NCBI GenBank assembly: GCA_964420035.1
Contig: CAYQQR010000019.1
Span: 1 to 64,000, forward strand
Length of the DNA: 64,000 nt
Source of the DNA: CAYQQR01 sp964420035
Lineage (GTDB): Bacteria; Bacteroidota; Bacteroidia; Bacteroidales; SM23-62
Reading direction: 5' to 3'
Below are positions 1-7,907 of this stretch, in pieces. The translations under genes and the position numbers were made by a program. Under the pieces are notes generated by a model. It was not told the origin of the DNA. It made no database searches and saw nothing but the letters and a program-made list of their open reading frames with translations. How positions within the stretch are numbered: the stretch's first letter is position 1; each line of letters begins with the position of its first letter.

Positions 1-89
1 TTCCAAAGATACGAAATATTTATATGTAATACTATATCAAGAACGATCTACTAGTCATTGCAGAATACAATATCCTGGCACCGCCTACC

Positions 90-749
90 ATGGGACTGTA
101 TCGAATGAAGACCGAGGAACTCTTATCCCTCAAATGGACCGGATGGACAGGTAAGGCCTATAAGCAACTGGATGCAAACAGGACCGATAAGATACCACAA
201 CGCTATATGAGCTGGTATAATGCTCAGCATGATGAGCCCTGGGATTTTAAGGGACCAGGCCTGGTACTGGTCCATGAGCTGGAAAAAAAATGTTTGGTTT
301 TGACGGATATCCATTTTGAAAATGCGATCCCGCCGAAGATTGCTTTAACACCCTATGGCAAACAAGAACATGAAGTGCAGGATGGTGTTTATTTCAACAA
401 TTGGTTTGAGATCACCTTTCCGACTGAAGGACAGGTGATAGCTGAATATGATCTGGAAGTCAATGCCCTTGGGGAAGAGTTACTGAGCGCATGGGGCATT
501 CCCAACCGTTTTCCGGCTGTTATTGAGAATATTTCCTCTTATCCATTGTATTATTTTTGTGGTGACTTTACCCGGAATCCGGTGATGAACGCCACCTCGA
601 AATTGTTGTGGTCCGATAAGCTCCATAAGCTCTTCGCCTCTGATAAACCTTACAGTCAGCGTAGATTCTACTGGCACTTCTATTACCCCCTGATGAACGA
701 GATTCTGCAGGATTACCAGGCCCGGCCTGAACCCGGAACGGAAACCTAG
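90..749 (+). CDS. Conserved hypothetical protein, probably the C-terminal part of a longer protein
   Basis: I do not recognise a named family. The protein is soluble-looking, 219 residues from this ATG, and rich in aromatics, with segments such as WTGWTGKAY, FPAVIE and YYFCGDF and a Tyr/Phe/Trp-rich C-terminus. There is no signal peptide or membrane segment at the listed start. The same frame stays open upstream to position 30 and the extra residues (LLVIAEYNILAPPT) read like real protein, so the ATG at 90 is probably internal. A stop lies in this frame at 27-29, while frame 2 is open from the window edge to about 42. A frameshift near 42-45 inside a longer gene is therefore possible. Function unknown; the C-terminal region as coding sequence is fairly secure. 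Confidence 0.65.
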   Translation: MGLYRMKTEELLSLKWTGWTGKAYKQLDANRTDKIPQRYMSWYNAQHDEPWDFKGPGLVLVHELEKKCLVLTDIHFENAIPPKIALTPYGKQEHEVQDGVYFNNWFEITFPTEGQVIAEYDLEVNALGEELLSAWGIPNRFPAVIENISSYPLYYFCGDFTRNPVMNATSKLLWSDKLHKLFASDKPYSQRRFYWHFYYPLMNEILQDYQARPEPGTET

Positions 750-751
750 TT

Positions 752-850
752 TTCAGATTCTAAATTCTATCCCGATAGCTATCGGAACTAAATTCTAATT
801 TTACCACTTCCTACACACGATACGCTTATAAATTCTGAATCTTAAAATTC
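752..850. repeat. Intergenic short repeats with CCGATAGCTATCGG palindrome
   Basis: The gap before the omega-amidase gene holds AT-rich copies of a GATTCTAAATTCT-type 7-bp-period repeat around a perfect 14-bp palindrome at 772-785 (CCGATAGCTATCGG). The same palindrome core, extended to 20 bp, recurs at 19216-19235, also followed by AATTCTGAATC-type sequence, so this is a dispersed intergenic element. Confidence 0.6.
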
Positions 851-855
851 CTGCC

Positions 856-1638
856 ATGTCTGAGATCAAAATATTATATGTCCAACCCGACATTATCTGG
901 GAGGACCCCCAATCCAACTTTCCCAAATATGAAAAACTGATCCGAAATGCTGCAAGGGAGCCCGATCTGATCATTCTGCCGGAAATGTTCAATACGGGAT
1001 TCTCAATGAAGGCCGGGGAGATTGCTGAAAGCATGGAGGGAAGCTCCATGAGCTGGTTAAAAAAAATGGCAGGGGAGTATGATGCAGCCCTTTGCGGGAG
1101 CCTGGCCATCCAGGATCAGGGGAAGTATTTCAACCGTTTTGTATTTGTACATCCCGACGAAGGGGTGCAATGTTATGACAAAAGACATTTGTTCCGGGTG
1201 AGCGGTGAAGAGGAAGCTTATCACCCCGGCAACCAAAGAGTGGTCATAAAATATAAGGCCTGGAGGATCTTACCTCAGGTTTGCTATGATCTGCGGTTCC
1301 CCGTGTGGACCCGGAACCGGGATGATTATGACCTGCTGTTGTTTGTTGCCAGTTGGCCGGAGCCGCGACGGGATGTATGGAGCAGTCTTCTCAAGGCCCG
1401 GGCCATAGAAAATGTGTGCTATACGGTAGGCGTAAACCGGGTCGGGATCGACGGCAGGAATATAGCTTACCGGGGAGACAGTATGATACTGAATTTCAAG
1501 GGAGAGCTTGTTCATGAATTAGCCCTGAATCAGGAATCTTCCGCTCAGTGCCTTATAGACATCAAGGAACTGGAGCGATTCAGAAAAAAATTCCCGGTCC
1601 ACCTGGACCGGGATGATTTTAAGGTCCTGCGCGTATAG
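856..1638 (+). CDS. Omega-amidase, nitrilase (C-N hydrolase) superfamily, YafV-like
   Basis: The 260-residue protein has the full carbon-nitrogen hydrolase fold length. The Glu-Lys-Cys catalytic triad is visible: Glu in LPEMFNTGF, Lys in CYDKRHLFR and the nucleophilic Cys in QVCYDLRFPVW. The motifs match the YafV/NIT2 branch, whose members hydrolyse alpha-ketoglutaramate and alpha-ketosuccinamate, the by-products of glutamine and asparagine transamination and of methionine salvage. It is cytoplasmic, with no signal peptide. A 9-bp-arm inverted repeat at 1593-1612, still inside the coding end and followed by ATGATTTT, could fold in the mRNA. The family is certain; the exact substrate is inferred. 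Confidence 0.9.
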   Translation: MSEIKILYVQPDIIWEDPQSNFPKYEKLIRNAAREPDLIILPEMFNTGFSMKAGEIAESMEGSSMSWLKKMAGEYDAALCGSLAIQDQGKYFNRFVFVHPDEGVQCYDKRHLFRVSGEEEAYHPGNQRVVIKYKAWRILPQVCYDLRFPVWTRNRDDYDLLLFVASWPEPRRDVWSSLLKARAIENVCYTVGVNRVGIDGRNIAYRGDSMILNFKGELVHELALNQESSAQCLIDIKELERFRKKFPVHLDRDDFKVLRV

Positions 1639-1679
1639 TATCTGAAACAGTGCTCGTGAAAACCGCCCTTCCGGCGAAT

Positions 1680-2171
1680 TTACTTATCGTGCACGTGTCC
1701 GTGTTCCAGTTCAGAATCGGTAGCCTCCCGGATGTCTGTTATGGTTCCTGAAAAATACAGGTCATTTCCGGCAAGGGGATGATTGAAATCCATGGTCACC
1801 ACCTCGTCGCCTATCTCGACGACCTTGCCGTTTAACCTGCGGCCGTTCTGATCAACCATGGGAACCATATTCCCTGTCTGCAGGAGTTTTTCGTCAACCT
1901 TTCCTTCCACCTCAAAGGCAGAAATGGGGACCCCCACTATGGCTTCATCAGTAGGTTCGCCATAGGCATCCCGGTTTTTTAGTTCAAAATCAAAATTCTC
2001 ACCGACGCTCAGGCCGCTGATATTTTCTTCAAATTTCGGCAAAAGGTTTCCTGAGCCGTAGAGAAATACAAGCGGATTTTTCTGATCAACTGTCTCGATC
2101 ACCTGTCCTTCTTTACCATCAAGTCGCAATTCATAAGTCAATGATATGACATTGTCTCTCATAACTTCCAT
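1680..2171 (-). CDS. FKBP-type peptidyl-prolyl isomerase, SlyD-like
   Basis: A SlyD-type FKBP chaperone and prolyl isomerase of the cytoplasm. The FKBP half opens with a short beta segment (VISLTYEL) and contains the LVFLYGSGNLLPKFEENISGL helix region. The insert-in-flap domain follows, then the return strand MDFNHPLAGNDLYFSGTI, a hallmark of the SlyD group. The C-terminus is short and ends with a minimal His cluster (HGHVHDK) instead of the long metal-binding tail of E. coli SlyD. I chose the ATG at 2171 (163 residues) because AAAAGGA precedes it at good spacing; a longer reading to 2204 lacks such a site. ATG at 2162 is a further alternative. It is monocistronic. Confidence 0.9.
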   Translation of the reverse strand: MEVMRDNVISLTYELRLDGKEGQVIETVDQKNPLVFLYGSGNLLPKFEENISGLSVGENFDFELKNRDAYGEPTDEAIVGVPISAFEVEGKVDEKLLQTGNMVPMVDQNGRRLNGKVVEIGDEVVTMDFNHPLAGNDLYFSGTITDIREATDSELEHGHVHDK

Positions 2172-2270
2172 AATATTCCTTTTAATCGTTAGAATAAGGG
2201 GCAAAGATAGAAAAGATGTACCTAAGTACCAGCCCGTTCAGCTTTAATTCATGAAATTGCCCTGTAATGC

Positions 2271-2861
2271 CTATATATTGAAGCCAACCCGGATAACCGG
2301 ATTGCTGTATGGTGAGCGCGAGGTTTCATTCAGATTGTACAGGATCAGCATATAGAATGATGACCTTTTCCCGACGCTCTGGGAGATCCCCCCGCCAATA
2401 AAAAATGCATGGTCGATGTACCGGCCACCGGCTTCCGGGGTATAGGTGTCGAAATAACGGCGTTCCAGACTAAGGGCTTCGTATTCGGCTTGGGTAAATA
2501 TGCCGGTGTTGGAAATGAAATGCATCCACTCCCCAAGGTCCTGGACCAGGGTATATCGCGTAAAAATATTGCCTCCGTATATATGGGTTGAGAAAGGTTC
2601 TATATAGTAGCTGTAGCTTTTGCTTATGCTGTAGAACTTATAGCGGACGCCGATGCCCGCGGCCCATTTGGGCGTTATGTAATAACCGATCTGCGGAGAA
2701 AATTCTATGTCGGTGATGGTGCCGAACATCAAGCCGAAATTGCCTCCCAGGAAGATCCGGTCTTTCCAGCTTTCTTCCTTCTCTTCTTTTTCAATGAACT
2801 GTGCTCCTGAGCTAAAGGTCAGCAGCACCAATCCCAAAATGATTAAAATCTTCCTGTGCAT
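2271..2861 (-). CDS. Outer-membrane beta-barrel protein (hypothetical)
   Basis: The protein starts with a clear Sec signal peptide (KILIILGLVLLTFSSGAQ), then alternates hydrophobic and polar residues with many Gly and aromatic positions, as in small 8- to 10-strand outer-membrane barrels. Examples are GGNFGLMFGTITDIEFSPQ and YYITPKWAAGIGVRYKF. It ends in VIRVGFNI, consistent with a terminal barrel strand finishing on a hydrophobic/aromatic pattern. Length is 196 residues. It is a short gene between the FKBP gene and a divergent SDR gene. The barrel call rests on composition and pattern; ligand and role are unknown. Confidence 0.7.
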   Translation of the reverse strand: MHRKILIILGLVLLTFSSGAQFIEKEEKEESWKDRIFLGGNFGLMFGTITDIEFSPQIGYYITPKWAAGIGVRYKFYSISKSYSYYIEPFSTHIYGGNIFTRYTLVQDLGEWMHFISNTGIFTQAEYEALSLERRYFDTYTPEAGGRYIDHAFFIGGGISQSVGKRSSFYMLILYNLNETSRSPYSNPVIRVGFNI

Positions 2862-2948
2862 AAATGATTCTTTCCCGTTTAAATCTAATTAATTTATTTC
2901 ACTTAAGTTTGTCCAACAATCTAACGCTGTGTTAAACGAATTTGTTTT

Positions 2949-3665
2949 ATGATGATTGCATTGGTCACGGGAGCCAGCCGGGGTATCGGTCGCGAACTCA
3001 TTACGGAACTTGCAGACCGGGGTGCGGATATGGTCCTTGCCCTTTCCAGGAATGCCTCCAAACTGCAAAAAATAGGGGAGAAAATGGTTCAGCAGAAACC
3101 CATGCTGCACTACATTCCCCTGGTCTTCGACCTTGAATCCCCGCTTGCTGATTTTCAAAAACTGTATCAGCACATTGCCGATCATGTTTCCCACCTGGAT
3201 ATCCTGGTCAATAACGCCGGTTATCTTGCAAAATCCCCATTTTTGGAACTCACGGAGGAAAAATTATTAAGAAGTTTTTCTGTCAATATCCTGGGACCTT
3301 TTAAACTTATACAATGCCTTTGGCCCCTGCTGGAAAAAGCCAATGCAGCACATGTTTTGAATATCAGCAGCATGGGCGGTGTACAGGGCACTGTGAAATT
3401 CAGCGGATTGTCTGCATATAGCAGCGCCAAAGGTGCATTGTCGGTATTGACGGAATGCCTGGCGGAGGAATTTAAGGACAGTAGGGTGAGTTTCAATGGC
3501 CTGGCTCTGGGCTCAGTCCGTACCGAGATGCTGGAAGAGGCTTTCCCGGGTTACGACCCACCCCTGGATGCATCCGAAATGGCCTCCTATATTGCCGGCT
3601 TTGCGAGGGAAGGACACCGTTATTACAAGGGAAAGGTCCTGCCCGTTGCCCTCGGTACACCCTGA
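2949..3665 (+). CDS. Short-chain dehydrogenase/reductase (SDR)
   Basis: A classical SDR of 238 residues. The cofactor motif TGASRGIG lies at about residues 7-14, the structural NNAG at about 90, the catalytic Ser in NISSMGG and the YSSAK (YxxxK) active site at about 158-162. Substrate is unknown; this size class includes 3-oxoacyl-ACP and other carbonyl reductases. Two Met codons are adjacent, so the start could be 2952. The stop codon at 3663-3665 abuts the stop of the convergent butyrate kinase gene with no spacer, so both transcripts probably run into one another. Confidence 0.88.
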   Translation: MMIALVTGASRGIGRELITELADRGADMVLALSRNASKLQKIGEKMVQQKPMLHYIPLVFDLESPLADFQKLYQHIADHVSHLDILVNNAGYLAKSPFLELTEEKLLRSFSVNILGPFKLIQCLWPLLEKANAAHVLNISSMGGVQGTVKFSGLSAYSSAKGALSVLTECLAEEFKDSRVSFNGLALGSVRTEMLEEAFPGYDPPLDASEMASYIAGFAREGHRYYKGKVLPVALGTP

Positions 3666-4757
3666 TCACACCATATTGCTTTCGTCGTATTCCTTCGGGA
3701 TAATATCCCCTTTGAGCACCATGAGGCCGTTCATGGCCAGGGCATGCATTTCGTCTTCCCCCGGGTAAATAACCACCGGGGCTATGAAAGATGCCATGGA
3801 TTTTACATATTCCACAACCATGGGATTATTGGCAATGCCCCCGGTGAGGATAATGGCATCGACCTCTCCCTTTAACACGGTTGCCAGTGAGCCGATGTAT
3901 TTGCCGATCTGGTATGACATGGCATCCTGTACCAGTCTTGCCCGCTCATCGCCTTCCATGGCCATCAGTTCCACCTGGTAGGCGTTATTGGTGCCGAAAT
4001 ATGCCACATAACCACCCTCGCCTTTAATCATTTTCATAACGTCCTCAAAGCTCAAATTTCCTTTAAGACATTCTTTGGCGAGTGCTGCGCTAGGGAGGCT
4101 GCCGGACCGTTCCGGGGAAAAGGGTCCTTCTCCGTCCAGGGCCTGGTTCACGTCGATGACCCTTCCGTTCTTATGGGCTCCAATGGAAATTCCTCCGCCC
4201 AGGTGTGCAATGATCAGATTGAGGTCTTCGTATTTCCTGTTCAGGAGCCGGGCATAAGCTCTGGCCGTGGCTTTTTGGTTCAGGGCGTGAAAAATACTGA
4301 TCCGCTTGAATTTGGGATGACCGGTGATCCGGGCCACATCTTCCATTTCATCCACCACCACCGGGTCGGCGATAAAGGCTACGGAACCGGGAATCTCGCG
4401 GGCAATCTCATCGGCGATCAATCCGCCCAGGTTACTGGCATGTTCACCCATGACCCCTTTCCTCAAGTCAGCCTTTAAAGCTTCGTTTATTCTATAAACA
4501 CCTGATTTAATGGGTTTTACTAGTCCGCCCCGACCCACGACCGCCTGGATCTTATCAATTTCAACGTGGGCGTTTTTCAATTCCTCAAGAATGATATTTT
4601 TCCTGTATTCGAATTGATCGGCTACATTTTTGTATTGGGTGAGTTCTTCACGGTCATGCGGTATGCTTTTCAAAAAAACCACCTTGGTGTTCACGTATAC
4701 CGCTATTTTGGTTGAAGTGGATCCCGGATTGATGGCAAGAACATGTATTGAAGCCAT
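3666..4757 (-). CDS. buk: Butyrate kinase
   Basis: A member of the acetate-and-sugar-kinase/Hsc70/actin fold that converts butyryl phosphate plus ADP to butyrate plus ATP; branched acyl phosphates are often accepted. The phosphate-1 motif is NPGSTSTKIAVY near the N-terminus, HLGGGISIGAH sits mid-protein and the adenosine motif ILTGGIANNP is near the C-terminus. Length (363 residues) is typical of Buk and shorter than the 400-residue AckA encoded upstream. It is the last gene of the pta-hbd-ackA-ptb-buk run and lies 10 bp after ptb, so it is very likely co-transcribed. The Ptb-Buk pairing makes the assignment robust. Confidence 0.95.
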   Translation of the reverse strand: MASIHVLAINPGSTSTKIAVYVNTKVVFLKSIPHDREELTQYKNVADQFEYRKNIILEELKNAHVEIDKIQAVVGRGGLVKPIKSGVYRINEALKADLRKGVMGEHASNLGGLIADEIAREIPGSVAFIADPVVVDEMEDVARITGHPKFKRISIFHALNQKATARAYARLLNRKYEDLNLIIAHLGGGISIGAHKNGRVIDVNQALDGEGPFSPERSGSLPSAALAKECLKGNLSFEDVMKMIKGEGGYVAYFGTNNAYQVELMAMEGDERARLVQDAMSYQIGKYIGSLATVLKGEVDAIILTGGIANNPMVVEYVKSMASFIAPVVIYPGEDEMHALAMNGLMVLKGDIIPKEYDESNMV

Positions 4758-4767
4758 TGTAAATGAA

Positions 4768-5676
4768 TTAATTGGTTATTAAGGATGCCGCAAGGGCAAT
4801 GGATAAAAGCTTACTTTCTTCACTGTCGGCCCTGGAAGTAAGCACAACGGGGGCAATGGCGCCCTGTACGACCGCCGCTGTTTTGGCGCGTGCCAGAAAT
4901 ACCAGGGTTTTGTAGAGAATGTTACAACTGTTCAGGTCGGGCGCCACCAGGATATCTGCATTACCGGCCACCTGACTTTGTATTTTTTTCAACTTTGCCG
5001 CTTCAATGGAAACGGCATTGTCCATGGCAAAGGGACCGTCAACGATACATCCCCTGATCTGGTTCCTTTGAGACATGGTAGCCAGGATGGCGGCATCCGA
5101 GGTGGATGTGATCCTGGGGTTGACCACTTCAACGGGGGCGATCACCGCAACTTTGGGTGCTTTATTGCCCAGGGTATGGAAGACATCCACGGCATTCAGG
5201 ATGATATCCACCTTTTCCTCCACAGTGGGAGCAATATTTATGGCTGCATCGGTAATGCCCAGCAGGCGGGGATAACCGGGTACCTCCATAAGGGCAAAAT
5301 GACTGAGCACCTTTCTTTTGCGCAGACCCTTGTCTTTATCCAGTATGGCTTTTAACAGGGGGGCCGTGGGAACATTGCCCTTCATCAAAATGTCGGCCCG
5401 ACCCTGACGCACCAGGGTAACCGCCTTCACAGCGGCCTGTGCGGGATCGGGTTCATTGAGCATTTCCACCTGTTCCAGGTCGAACCCTGTCTTTTCGGCC
5501 AGGGTCCGGACTTGCTTCTCATCTCCTGTCAGGACCGGAACTACCAGCTTTTCCCGCATTGCTCCCTGCACAGCGATTAAAACATGTTCATCCTCAGCAG
5601 CGGCAACGACAAGAACAGGGGTCTTTCCCTTCCGGGCCAGGGGTATCAGTTCGTCAAGATTGGAGATATTCAGCAT
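4768..5676 (-). CDS. ptb: Phosphate butyryltransferase
   Basis: The 302-residue protein belongs to the phosphate acetyl/butyryl transferase family and transfers the acyl group from butyryl-CoA to orthophosphate. Typical segments are ILMKGNVPTAPLLKAILDK, LLGITDAAINIAPTVEEK and the C-terminal DILVAPDLNSCNILYKTL. It is the Ptb type, not Pta, judging from the KGNVPTAPLLKAIL segment, and the gene sits directly before buk. It lies 15 bp after ackA in the same operon. Many Ptb enzymes also accept isobutyryl- and isovaleryl-CoA, so branched-chain acid production is possible here, but that is inference. Confidence 0.95.
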   Translation of the reverse strand: MLNISNLDELIPLARKGKTPVLVVAAAEDEHVLIAVQGAMREKLVVPVLTGDEKQVRTLAEKTGFDLEQVEMLNEPDPAQAAVKAVTLVRQGRADILMKGNVPTAPLLKAILDKDKGLRKRKVLSHFALMEVPGYPRLLGITDAAINIAPTVEEKVDIILNAVDVFHTLGNKAPKVAVIAPVEVVNPRITSTSDAAILATMSQRNQIRGCIVDGPFAMDNAVSIEAAKLKKIQSQVAGNADILVAPDLNSCNILYKTLVFLARAKTAAVVQGAIAPVVLTSRADSEESKLLSIALAASLITN

Positions 5677-5691
5677 ACCGGATCGGATCGT

Positions 5692-6894
5692 TTATTTCTT
5701 ATGGACCAGTTCTTCCGTGTCATGGGCAATCAATAACTCTTCGTTGGTGGGAACCACCATCACCTTTATCCTGGAAGTTTCGCGGCTGATGACCGCTTCT
5801 TTGGCTCTCAAGCCCTTGTTTTTTTCATCGTCGAAATCGATACCCAGAAATTCAAGATCTTTGCATATGGCAACCCGGGTTTCCCAGTCGTTCTCACCGA
5901 TACCGCCTGTAAAGATCAATACATCCAATCCGCCCAGGGCAGCTGTATAAGCCCCGATGTACTTCTTCAGCCGGTAATGGTACATCTTAAGTCCCAGCTG
6001 TGCCCGTTCATGCCCTTCTTTCGCCGCTTCTTCGATCTCACGCATGTCCGAAGATATTCCCGTAATACCAAGCATACCGCTGTGCTTATTGATCAGGGTG
6101 TTGGCTACGTTCGGATCGATCTCCTCCTTGTTGATGATGTGCAGAAAAACCCCCAGGTCCAGGTCGCCCGTGCGGGTTCCCATGATCAGGCCCTCCACTG
6201 GGGTCAGTCCCATTGAGGTGTCAATGGACACCCCGTTTTTGATGGCCGTAATGGATGCTCCGTTGCCCAGGTGACAGGTAATGATCCTGTAATCTTCACA
6301 TTTCTTTTCAAGCAGTTCACATGCGCGGCGGGAAACGTAGCGGTGACTGGTACCGTGGAAGCCATAACGTCTCAACCCGTATTTTTTGTAAAGTGAATAG
6401 GGAATGGCATACATGTAGGCGTAATCGGGCATGGTCTGGTGAAAAGCCGTATCAAAAGTTGCAACCTGCGGGACCTTGGGTAAAAGTTGCTTCATGGCAT
6501 AAATCCCTTTCAGGTTGGGTGGATTATGAAGGGGGGCCAGGTCAATGAAGTCCTTTAACTCCTCGATCACCTCATCGGTAATCAGGACGCTGCTGCGAAA
6601 ACGTTCCCCACCGTGAACCACGCGATGTCCCACGGCGTCAATTTCCTCGAATGAGTTCAGGCTGCCCCGTTTTTTTGAGGTCAGGATCCCCAAGACATAT
6701 TCGATGCCCGCCTGGTGATCGATAATTTCTCCTTCCAGCTTTAAGGAATCCCCGTCAGAGCGCTCATGTTTGATAAAAGAACCGTGCAAGCCGATCTTTT
6801 CGACGATGCCTTTGGCCATGACCTTGGTTTTGGTCATATCATACAGTTGATACTTAATGGAAGAACTACCGCAATTAATGACAATTATCTTCAT
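5692..6894 (-). CDS. ackA: Acetate kinase
   Basis: Full-length AckA (400 residues) catalysing acetyl phosphate + ADP to acetate + ATP. The phosphate motif NCGSSSIKYQLYD is at the N-terminus. The catalytic region follows with DTAFHQTMP, RRYGFHGTSHRYV, HLGNGASITAI and MGTRTGDLDLG, and the adenosine motif IFTGGIGEND is near the C-terminus. All expected blocks are present and uninterrupted. It is spaced 2 bp from the dehydrogenase gene before it and 15 bp from ptb after it, so it belongs to the acyl-phosphate operon. Having ackA and its homologue buk in one operon gives two parallel substrate-level phosphorylation routes. Confidence 0.97.
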   Translation of the reverse strand: MKIIVINCGSSSIKYQLYDMTKTKVMAKGIVEKIGLHGSFIKHERSDGDSLKLEGEIIDHQAGIEYVLGILTSKKRGSLNSFEEIDAVGHRVVHGGERFRSSVLITDEVIEELKDFIDLAPLHNPPNLKGIYAMKQLLPKVPQVATFDTAFHQTMPDYAYMYAIPYSLYKKYGLRRYGFHGTSHRYVSRRACELLEKKCEDYRIITCHLGNGASITAIKNGVSIDTSMGLTPVEGLIMGTRTGDLDLGVFLHIINKEEIDPNVANTLINKHSGMLGITGISSDMREIEEAAKEGHERAQLGLKMYHYRLKKYIGAYTAALGGLDVLIFTGGIGENDWETRVAICKDLEFLGIDFDDEKNKGLRAKEAVISRETSRIKVMVVPTNEELLIAHDTEELVHKK

Positions 6895-6896
6895 GT

Positions 6897-7883
6897 TCAG
6901 GTAAATTTGGCAATGGGTTCACTTTTGAATTCTGTGGCACTGATGGCCTGACTCACAATTTTTCCTTCTTTGTAGTGGTAGAAGCCTTTACCGACTTTCT
7001 TACCCAGGTAATGTACCCGGACCATCCGTTTGATGATGGGAGAGGCCTTGAATTGCTGCAGTCCGAATTCCTGGTACAGGTTGTCCATCCACTTCAGTAC
7101 CTTATCGATGCCAACCCGGTCGGCCAGCTCAAAGGGCCCAAACTGGAGCCCGTAACCCAGCTTCATGGTCATGTCGATGCACTGTACGGAAGCTACACCT
7201 TCCATCAACAGTTCGCAGGCTTCATTGATGAGGGGAACGATCAGCCGGGTGCTGATGTTACCCGGGGTCTCGTTGAGCACGATGACCCGCTTTTCTATCA
7301 TTTTTGCAAAACGGATGGCAAAGTCAAAAGCCAGGTCGCTGGTACGCACCCCCCGTATGACTTCTACAATCTTAACCGCTGAGGCGGGACTGATAAAATG
7401 AAGTCCGACGGCCCGGTCCGGATATCTTAAAACAGAAGCCAGGTCAGATAACATCAGGGTGGAATTGTTGGTTGCGATCACCGTTTCGCGGCTCACCACC
7501 GATTCGATCTTTCTGAATACTTCCTTACGCGTGTCCAGGCTGGTACCTCGTTGCTTAATGTTGATGGTCTCTATGACCAGGTCGCAATCGGCAATATCAC
7601 TGTAATCGGTTGATCCCTGTATACGGCTCAATATGGCCCTTTTTTCACTCTCGGTGAGGCCCCACTTGTTGATCAGATCATCCAGCTGCTCGTCCAATCC
7701 TATGAAAGCCTTTTCAACCTGCTCCTTGCTCAGCTCAATAAAAACTACATCGATGCCGAACTGACTGATCATGCGCACGACCTCCTGGCCCATGTTTCCA
7801 CAACCGATCACACCAACTTTTTGGAGCGTGCCCGACTGCCCGACTTTTTTGCTCAATGCATAGTCTTCTAATTTTTCTGCCAT
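6897..7883 (-). CDS. 3-hydroxyacyl-CoA dehydrogenase family protein (3-hydroxybutyryl-CoA dehydrogenase-like)
   Basis: The N-terminal Rossmann domain shows VGVIGCGNMGQEV at about residues 23-35 (GxGxxG). The 3HCDH core follows with IATNNSTLMLSDLA and VGLHFISPASAVKIVEVI, keeping the His and Glu expected of the catalytic dyad. A C-terminal helical 3HCDH domain ends in GKKVGKGFYHY. The protein is 328 residues, longer than the usual ~285 because of an N-terminal extension of about 20 residues. The usual PGFxxNR segment reads PGNISTR, so the conserved Asn is displaced or lost. It lies between pta and ackA, 2 bp before the latter. Expected role: NAD(P)-dependent oxidation or reduction of 3-hydroxybutyryl-CoA. 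The altered motif leaves the substrate less sure. Confidence 0.8.
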   Translation of the reverse strand: MAEKLEDYALSKKVGQSGTLQKVGVIGCGNMGQEVVRMISQFGIDVVFIELSKEQVEKAFIGLDEQLDDLINKWGLTESEKRAILSRIQGSTDYSDIADCDLVIETINIKQRGTSLDTRKEVFRKIESVVSRETVIATNNSTLMLSDLASVLRYPDRAVGLHFISPASAVKIVEVIRGVRTSDLAFDFAIRFAKMIEKRVIVLNETPGNISTRLIVPLINEACELLMEGVASVQCIDMTMKLGYGLQFGPFELADRVGIDKVLKWMDNLYQEFGLQQFKASPIIKRMVRVHYLGKKVGKGFYHYKEGKIVSQAISATEFKSEPIAKFT

Positions 7884-7907
7884 TGTATCATGTATTAATT
7901 CTGTTGT

